NCBI GenBank assembly: GCA_016926595.1 | Contig: JAFGOG010000305.1 | Location: 1 to 10,642 of the forward strand | DNA length: 10,642 nucleotides | DNA from: Anaerolineae bacterium | GTDB taxonomy: Bacteria; Chloroflexota; Anaerolineae; JAAYZQ01 | Reading direction: 5' to 3' | Part shown: positions 6,490 to 10,642 of the stretch, one piece after another | Numbering within the stretch: the stretch's first letter is position 1 | Layout of the letters: each line of letters starts with the position of its first letter | Translations under genes and position numbers: made by a program | The notes under the pieces: model-generated | What the model saw: only the letters and a program-made list of their open reading frames with translations | Told to the model about the DNA's origin: nothing | The model's database searches: none

Positions 6490-7313
6490 CAGCCAACAAG
6501 CAACTGATTTATGTCAAACTGGGTGGCTCGGTCATCACCGACAAAGCCGCGCCCGAGACGGCCAGGCCCCAGGTCATCGCCCGTCTGGCCGCCGAGATCG
6601 CCGCAGCCCTGGCAGCGTGTCCCGATTTGCGGTTGGTGCTGGGCCACGGCAGCGGATCCTTTGGCCACCCGGTCGCGCAGCGCTACGGCACCCACCTGGG
6701 GGTCCACTCCCCGGCCGATTGGCGGGGGTTTGCCGAGGTCGCCGCCGCGGCCGCCCGGCTGAACCGGCTGGTCGCCGGCGCGCTGCTGGCTGCCGGCGTG
6801 CCGGCCTGGTCGATACAGCCCTCAGCCTCGGCCTGCTGCCGGGATGGCGAGCTGCAATCCCTGGCCACAGGCCCTGTCGAACAGGCCCTGGCTCACGGCC
6901 TGGTGCCGCTGCTCTACGGCGACGTCGCCCTGGACGAGGTCAGAGGTGGCGCGATCATCTCCACCGAGCAGATCTTTGCCTGCCTGGCCCGCCGTCTACG
7001 CCCGGCGCGGCTGATCATGGTTGGCCAGGTCGACGGCGTCTTTGACTCCGATCCACTCCGTGACCCGGTGGCACAACAGCTCCCGGAAATAACAGGCCGG
7101 AACTGGGCCCAGGTCCGGGCTCTATTAGGCGGCTCCCACGCCGCCGACGTCACCGGCGGCATGCTGGCCAAGGTCGAGGCCATGGTCGCCCTCGTCCGCG
7201 ACCTGCCCGGCCTCACCGTCCACCTCCTATCCGGCCTGCATCCTGGCGCCCTCCAGTCGGCCCTCACCTCCCCCACCGCCCCCACCGGCGGCACCCTCAT
7301 CCACTCCCTATGA
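6486..7313 (+). CDS. ipk: isopentenyl phosphate kinase
   Basis: This encodes 275 residues of the amino-acid-kinase fold. IPK transfers phosphate from ATP to isopentenyl phosphate, making IPP, the universal isoprenoid unit. Seen in order: the nucleotide-binding YVKLGGSVITDK (9-20); GHGSGSFGHPVAQRY (53-67), which holds the conserved IPK histidine that separates this family from other kinases of the fold; the VPLLYGDVALDE segment (140-151) followed by GGAIISTEQI; GQVDGVFDSDP (180-190); and ADVTGGMLAKVEA (220-232). These match IPK better than glutamate-5-kinase, uridylate kinase or fosfomycin kinase, which share the fold. The start codon overlaps the DUF126 stop (ATGA). It is the last gene of the operon, and its stop lies only 14 bases from the end of a convergent gene. 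IPK completes the archaeal mevalonate route predicted for this operon. Confidence 0.94.
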   Translation: MTANKQLIYVKLGGSVITDKAAPETARPQVIARLAAEIAAALAACPDLRLVLGHGSGSFGHPVAQRYGTHLGVHSPADWRGFAEVAAAAARLNRLVAGALLAAGVPAWSIQPSASACCRDGELQSLATGPVEQALAHGLVPLLYGDVALDEVRGGAIISTEQIFACLARRLRPARLIMVGQVDGVFDSDPLRDPVAQQLPEITGRNWAQVRALLGGSHAADVTGGMLAKVEAMVALVRDLPGLTVHLLSGLHPGALQSALTSPTAPTGGTLIHSL

Positions 7314-7327
7314 AGCCCATCTCACAA

Positions 7328-8065
7328 CTACGGCCTATTCCCCCGCCTGGCTGGCGCGGCGATCCCGGCGCTGTCCATCTCCGTCGCGCCAGGTTGCGCC
7401 CAGCCCACCAGGTAGCCGCGCAGGCACTTGACGTCGCCCGGCATCTTGTCGCACGGGCCGCAGTCCCCCGGCTGGCGCTCGACGTAGTGGGTCGCCGAGC
7501 TGCGGGCGCACACCAGTCGAAAGGTGCCAAACCGCACGATGCGCGCTGTCAGATAGTCGCCGTCCCACCGCATCTGGTCATAGATCGGGATGGTCACGGT
7601 CGGTATGAGCGTCACACCGGGCGGGCAGTTGGTGCTATTCATGCGACACCCCAGCTCATCCAGGATGGGCTGAAAGTTGACGCCAGGGTTGCCGCGCATC
7701 CAGTCGCCCACCCGCCAAAACCCACTGCGTCTGGTGTCAAGGATGTTCTCCCCCAGTATAGACACCTGGGCGTTCTGCGGCGGGTAGCCTCGCGTTACCC
7801 CACCGCCGTCCACCCAATACAGCCAGGTAAAGCGGCCCGGCGCTTCCCTGTCTTCGAGGTCCCACAGCGTATAGACCCTGCTCGAGCTTGGTTGGCCAAG
7901 GGTCGAGTCACTCACGCCAACCGGAAACAGATTCCCGCTGGCGCCCGGGTCCTGCCCCACCTGCGCCTCGGCCGCCAGGCCGACCAGCGCCAGGAGAACC
8001 ACAGTCAGAAAAATGGCGATGCCGCCCGATACTCTCCGTTCACTGCCTCGATCTGCTCTGATCAC
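7328..8065 (-). CDS. short TadG-like protein: signal/anchor plus TadG C-terminal domain
   Basis: This encodes 245 residues from GTG at 8065 (minus strand), chosen because GAGGAGG lies seven bases upstream and a hydrophobic segment then begins promptly. Residues about 14-34 (GGIAIFLTVVLLALVGLAA) resemble the N-terminal membrane segment of TadE/TadG pilus proteins. Residues about 46-222 resemble the C-terminal domain of Chloroflexota TadG-like proteins, by recall: FPVGVS, YTLWDLEDREAPGRFTWLYW, SGFWRVGDWMRGNPGVN, TVTIPIYDQM, ARIVRFGTFRL, and a final Y-LVGW strand. The middle of a full TadG protein is absent. Cysteines at 140, 147, 186, 202, 205 and 214 could form disulphides outside the membrane. 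The protein probably faces the envelope exterior. It is the last gene of the minus-strand cluster and converges on IPK. No other tad genes are seen here, so a pilus role is unproven. Confidence 0.68.
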   Translation of the reverse strand: MIRADRGSERRVSGGIAIFLTVVLLALVGLAAEAQVGQDPGASGNLFPVGVSDSTLGQPSSSRVYTLWDLEDREAPGRFTWLYWVDGGGVTRGYPPQNAQVSILGENILDTRRSGFWRVGDWMRGNPGVNFQPILDELGCRMNSTNCPPGVTLIPTVTIPIYDQMRWDGDYLTARIVRFGTFRLVCARSSATHYVERQPGDCGPCDKMPGDVKCLRGYLVGWAQPGATEMDSAGIAAPARRGNRP

Positions 8066-8124
8066 TTGCTTCCCTCCTCGAAAAGACCATCGACCAGGTC
8101 GCCCACCCTCCCAACCCTTCACCA

Positions 8125-8415
8125 CTAAGGATACCCCCGCAGCACCAGCGGCAGATAGATCTCGTACACAGCCGCCCCGCCGCTCCAGAAGCCGCCAGCC
8201 AACCGGTAGCCGGTCCCGCTCAGCACCCCGGCATCCGCCTGCCCGATCGTCCCGCCCAGCGAGTAGCCGCCGCCAGCGCTGAAAGTATGCCCGCCGCCGT
8301 CGACCGTCCACCACGACAGGTCGTATCCCTCTTGGGCCAGAGCCGTGGAGGCAATCAGTCCAAGGGCAAGTGGTATCAACAATGCTGCCAAGCTTGCTCT
8401 TGTTGCAAGTTTCAT
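8125..8415 (-). CDS. small secreted Gly-rich protein with YLPLVLR tail
   Basis: This encodes 96 residues. The ATG at 8415 follows a very strong purine-rich site (GGGAGGGGG, 8422-8430) that touches the stop codon of the preceding gene. A signal peptide is clear: MKLATR, hydrophobic 9-22, with a likely cut after ALA near 27. The mature part reads YDLSWWTVDGGGHTFSAGGG, then YSLGGTIGQADAG, then GYRLAGGFWSGG. I recall this arrangement of aromatic and glycine motifs from many small or C-terminal exported domains in Chloroflexota and related bacteria. The end is EIYLPLVLRGYP; an IYLPL(V/I)-type C-terminus recurs in exported Anaerolineae proteins, by recall. The function is unknown. Its size and lack of catalytic motifs suggest a structural or surface role. 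It lies 14 bases after the beta-helix gene and is very likely co-translated with it. Confidence 0.8.
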   Translation of the reverse strand: MKLATRASLAALLIPLALGLIASTALAQEGYDLSWWTVDGGGHTFSAGGGYSLGGTIGQADAGVLSGTGYRLAGGFWSGGAAVYEIYLPLVLRGYP

Positions 8416-8429
8416 CCTGCACCCCCTCC

Positions 8430-10214
8430 CTACGGACATGTGCTGGGGTAGAAGGTGTAGCTTTCGTCCCACACACCAGCGCAGACCACCGTGCCACCAC
8501 CCGGATTCGTCACTGCCCCACCGTTCAACAAGGAACCACCCACAAAAGTCGTGCCTGCTCCGTTTCTAATGGTGTTCGTGCTGCCCGAGATCTGGCAGTT
8601 GTTCACACGCACGGTATAGGTCCCCGAGTCAACTCGGTTATCGAGCCCCCAACTGCTCAAACCTCCTCCAGAACCAACGGCCGTGACATCATTCAGCGTT
8701 GGCGAAGAGTCCACGTTCAACACGCCAATGCCATACAGTCCGCCCGTCCCAAGGCCGGTTGCGACTACGTTTTGCATCAACGGGGCAGAGCTGTAGTTAT
8801 CCACACCGTCGTTGTAAAAACCCCCACCAGAACCACTGGCTTTCACATTCATCATCGTGGGAGAGGAGGCATAGTTCGCTACACCCCGGTTGCTATAGTT
8901 GCCTTGAGCAGCAGCAACCACATTCATCATAAGGGGGTTGCAGTTGATATAGTTCTCCACCCCATAGTTCGTGCCGTCCCCAACACCGCCCCAAGAAGAT
9001 GCAATCACACCCAGCATTGTTGGCGAGGAGTTGAGGTAGTTGACAACGCCAAAGTTGTAGGATCCGCCCGCACCGGACGCAGTAATCTGCTGCATCAATG
9101 GCGAGGCACCATCGTGATTTCGTACGCCGACGTTGATGAAAGCCCCCCCCGACGCCAGCGCAGTGACATGGGTCAGGCTGGGCGATACCCCCCTGTTGTA
9201 GATGGCAGTAGCGGCATATTGCCCACCCCCGGTGTTCTCCACCGTCAGGAAACGCAGCTCGGCGTTGTCTGCGCCGATGACAGTGCCGGTTGTCCAGGTG
9301 TAGCTGCCCGTTGCCGTGATCTTGGTCGCCAGTTTCCCAGCCCCCTCGATATCCACCCACAGCTTCATCGTCACCGCTTCAGCATAGATACCCGGCGCTA
9401 TCCAGACAAGATAGCGATTGCCCGAACTGTTGTCGGTGATGCTGTCCAACGCAGCCTGAACTGAGGTATAGTCACCGCCGCCCTTGGCGACGATGACTAC
9501 GTTGGCATATTCGCTGCCCGAGTGGGTGTGGTCCACTAATGCATAACGCGCATCCAGGTAGCCCGTGTCGGCCAGAAAGGTAGTACCGGTCAGCACCAGG
9601 CCCGCTCCTGCCGTATAGGTAGTGTCATTGTCCACGCCGTCGGCAAAGCCGGCCGGCACCCCAGTCAGGCCGCTCCACGGCGCGCCAGTGACCGAGAATT
9701 GTGTGCCGGTCAATACAAGCCCGGCGCCAGCGGTGTAGGTCGTGTCGTCGTCCACGCCGTCGGCAAAGCCGGCCGGCACACCGGTCAGGCCCGACCAGGG
9801 CGAGGCGACGGCGTACAGCGCGTGGGGCGCCGCCGTCAGCGCTTGGCGCGGGTCAAGGGTCGTGTAGCCGGGGTCGCCGCTGCACTGCACGGCGACCTCC
9901 AGCCACAGCGCCGTACCGTCAAACACCGCGCCAAAGTCAAGCTGCACGGTAAACAGCCCCTTGGTCACTACCGCGCCGGTCGGGTTCAGCAGCGGGCCCA
10001 CCTGGCTGCCGGCGGTGGCATCATCCCACAGGCTGAACTGGAAGGCACAGGTGTCATCGACCGGCCGGCCACTGTCGTCGGTCAGGCGGCCCTGGTAGGT
10101 AAAAGCCGTTGTCAGCGCTCCCCCAGGCTGAGGTTCTACGGCCAGGCCCAGGCCGGCGGCCAGCGCCAACGCCAGGGCCAAAGTCAAAGACACATAAAGC
10201 TGTCGCGTATTCAT
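8430..10214 (-). CDS. exported beta-helix repeat protein
   Basis: This encodes 594 residues from ATG 10214, with AGGAG seven bases upstream (10222-10226). The signal peptide has a long Leu/Ala core (residues 6-25), with cleavage probably near 30. Residues about 37-136 are the domain opening FTYQGRLTDDSGRPV and ending LTAAPHALYAVA, common at the start of modular exoproteins and fibre-like proteins. Two 40-residue repeats (139-178 and 179-218) begin PWSGLTGVPAGFADGVD. From VIVAKGGGDYTSVQAALDSI (240-259) a pectin-lyase-like right-handed beta-helix starts, including IAPGIYAE. Residues about 342-528 are seven rungs of 25-29 residues with consensus SSP-x-M-x-NV-x-ASG-x-GG followed by N-x-GV-x-NY. 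The C-terminus is short and has no sortase-type motif. Binding or structural display of carbohydrates at the cell surface is plausible. No polysaccharide-lyase catalytic residues could be assigned. Confidence 0.85.
   Translation of the reverse strand: MNTRQLYVSLTLALALALAAGLGLAVEPQPGGALTTAFTYQGRLTDDSGRPVDDTCAFQFSLWDDATAGSQVGPLLNPTGAVVTKGLFTVQLDFGAVFDGTALWLEVAVQCSGDPGYTTLDPRQALTAAPHALYAVASPWSGLTGVPAGFADGVDDDTTYTAGAGLVLTGTQFSVTGAPWSGLTGVPAGFADGVDNDTTYTAGAGLVLTGTTFLADTGYLDARYALVDHTHSGSEYANVVIVAKGGGDYTSVQAALDSITDNSSGNRYLVWIAPGIYAEAVTMKLWVDIEGAGKLATKITATGSYTWTTGTVIGADNAELRFLTVENTGGGQYAATAIYNRGVSPSLTHVTALASGGAFINVGVRNHDGASPLMQQITASGAGGSYNFGVVNYLNSSPTMLGVIASSWGGVGDGTNYGVENYINCNPLMMNVVAAAQGNYSNRGVANYASSPTMMNVKASGSGGGFYNDGVDNYSSAPLMQNVVATGLGTGGLYGIGVLNVDSSPTLNDVTAVGSGGGLSSWGLDNRVDSGTYTVRVNNCQISGSTNTIRNGAGTTFVGGSLLNGGAVTNPGGGTVVCAGVWDESYTFYPSTCP
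8631..9191 (-). repeat. seven beta-helix rung repeats within the exoprotein
   Basis: Residues about 342-528 split into seven units of 25-29 residues. Each has a start like SSPTM or ASPLM, a small hydrophobic strand (NVVA, NVKA, DVTA), a Gly-rich turn, and an end like N-x-GV-x-NY. The period fits one turn of a parallel beta-helix. The DNA copies have diverged, so the array looks old compared with the 120-base tandem duplication next to it. Confidence 0.75.
9561..9800 (-). repeat. tandem duplication, two 120-base units in the beta-helix gene
   Basis: Unit one is 9681-9800 and unit two is 9561-9680. Each encodes 40 residues beginning PWSGLTGVPAGFADGVD and continuing DTTYTAGAGLVLTGT. An identical 30-base run occurs at 9630-9659 and 9750-9779, exactly 120 bases apart, while the ends of the units differ. 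The in-frame copying points to repeat expansion of a stalk-like segment between the N-terminal domain and the beta-helix. Confidence 0.88.
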
Positions 10215-10578
10215 TTTCTTTCTCCTTTTATCATGGGATCTCTTCAAGCTCATACACGCGCACGTACTGCCGTCCGGTTAGAGCAATCCTGGCAAGTCCT
10301 GCGCTCCTGCCTTCCGCAGGCTCGGAACCCGCGCCCGGATCGTCGGTCCGAGTATAAACGCGACGTGACGCCTCCTTGGCCGCTCAGGGTGCGGCCTCCC
10401 GATCCAGCCGTCACCCCTGAAGAGGCGAGTCATCAACCTCATAGGCGTAACATACAAGTGGGACAAGCGTCGCCGCCCACCGGCGCGGCGGAGTAGAAAG
10501 GGAGGTAGAAGCCAGGCCTGGTGACAGCAACGCGCAGCGCACAGACAGGCAGCCGCTAGCCCGAACCTCAATGATCGT
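10215..10578 (-). promoter_or_regulatory. long non-coding leader with several hairpins
   Basis: About 360 bases lie between the perfect minus-strand promoter and the beta-helix gene, with no convincing gene. Inverted repeats seen: a nested pair, outer GTGACG (10365-10370) with CGTCAC (10409-10414) and inner GGCCGC (10378-10383) with GCGGCC (10391-10396); CCTGC (10306-10310) with GCAGG (10316-10320); CGCCGC and GCGGCG arms in 10471-10490; and the palindrome CCAGGCCTGG (10512-10521). A second TATACT-like -10 box (minus strand, 10351-10356) lacks a matching -35. I compared the region by eye with SRP RNA, RNase P RNA, tmRNA and common riboswitch cores and recognised none. It is either a structured 5' leader or a small RNA gene. 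Confidence 0.45.
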
Positions 10579-10607
10579 ATTATACAGCAGAAAACTCCGG
10601 CTGTCAA
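10579..10607 (-). promoter_or_regulatory. perfect-consensus sigma70 promoter
   Basis: Read on the minus strand, TTGACA (10607-10602) and TATAAT (10584-10579) are both exact consensus and are separated by exactly 17 bases. Transcription should start near 10572 and run left towards the beta-helix gene. The flanking 35 bases upstream are AT-rich compared with the window, as in an UP-like region. The large distance to the first start codon (10214) is unusual. Confidence 0.85.
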
Positions 10608-10640
10608 GAGGTTTAGATTACAACCGATAAAGCAGAAAAC
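10582..10640 (-). promoter_or_regulatory. 14-base direct repeats flanking the -35 element, possible operators
   Basis: On the minus strand GTTTTCTGCT-x-TAT occurs at 10640-10627 and again at 10595-10582, with 13 of 14 bases identical and a 45-base offset. The second copy fills the promoter spacer and runs into the -10 box; the first lies upstream of -35. Sites in those places could let a repressor occlude or loop the promoter. No regulator gene is in the window. This is an inference from position and identity. Confidence 0.4.
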
Positions 10641-10642
10641 CA

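Noticed and set aside
3592..7313. Operon as an aromatic acid decarboxylation or hydroxyproline catabolism locus
   Set aside because: IPK and the split AcnX subunits are not explained by either. Hydroxyproline-type AcnX enzymes are usually fused and accompanied by proline-catabolism genes, which are absent.
7310..8128. Plus-strand open frame starting at the IPK stop
   Set aside because: It is antisense to the TadG-like gene, its composition is Arg/Pro/His-rich, and no domain is recognised. The minus strand has a strong Shine-Dalgarno site and a membrane segment.
8370..9464. Plus-strand open frame of about 360 codons opposite the beta-helix gene
   Set aside because: The minus strand encodes a clear signal peptide and regular repeats in the same bases. 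The plus frame is His/Arg-rich with no motif and no Shine-Dalgarno site.
9699..10496. Plus-strand open frame of about 265 codons over the 5' part of the beta-helix gene and its leader
   Set aside because: It crosses from antisense coding into the leader without any motif or ribosome site, and looks like a shadow frame.
10215..10578. Possible SRP RNA, RNase P RNA, tmRNA or known riboswitch
   Set aside because: None of the signature cores (for example the SRP GGAAGG-type loop with its neighbours, or the RNase P GAGGAAAGTCC motif) is present. It is left as an unclassified leader.
10278..10607. Minus-strand open frame of 109 codons inside the long leader
   Set aside because: Its first start codon lies at the -35 box, upstream of the predicted transcript start. 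Later ATGs have no Shine-Dalgarno site, and the protein is Arg/Leu/Cys-rich with no motif.
1..10642. CRISPR arrays, insertion sequences, tRNA or rRNA genes
   Set aside because: No spaced short repeats, transposase frames, terminal inverted repeats, tRNA cloverleaf or rRNA stretches were recognised on either strand.

Overview
The window looks like GC-rich chromosomal DNA of a bacterium, most likely a member of the Chloroflexota (Anaerolineae-like). The pointers are a bL25/CTC ribosomal protein with a long acidic tail, sigma70-type promoters, a LysM plus triple PA14 exoprotein, a TadG-type C-terminal domain and a small secreted protein ending in a YLPLVLR-type tail. These are assigned from recalled family features; no search was run.

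Layout. Bases 3-389 are the 3' end of a CBS-ACT protein gene. A secreted LysM/PA14 protein (541-1950) follows, with its own near-consensus promoter and a strong terminator. Next is bL25 (2101-2742), also with its own promoter and terminator. Bases 3040-7313 hold five tightly packed plus-strand genes: ubiX, a UbiD-family decarboxylase, the AcnX large subunit, the AcnX small subunit (DUF126) and isopentenyl phosphate kinase. Fourteen bases later a minus-strand cluster ends. It is read leftwards from 10214 and encodes a large beta-helix exoprotein, a 96-residue secreted protein and a short TadG-like protein. A perfect-consensus minus-strand promoter lies at 10579-10607, and about 360 bases of hairpin-rich, apparently non-coding leader separate it from the beta-helix gene.

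The centrepiece is the five-gene operon. Its gene set is exactly what the lower part of the archaeal (modified) mevalonate pathway needs. Phosphomevalonate dehydratase (AcnX large plus small) turns mevalonate 5-phosphate into trans-anhydromevalonate 5-phosphate. A prenylated-FMN-dependent UbiD-type decarboxylase makes isopentenyl phosphate. UbiX supplies the prenylated FMN. IPK phosphorylates isopentenyl phosphate to IPP. Finding the whole module as one operon in a bacterium is the most notable result. The upper-pathway genes (HMG-CoA synthase, HMG-CoA reductase, mevalonate kinase) are not in the window.

The minus-strand cluster appears to be an envelope or surface module of unknown function. 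All three products carry export signals or an N-terminal hydrophobic segment, and their genes are closely spaced with strong Shine-Dalgarno sites.
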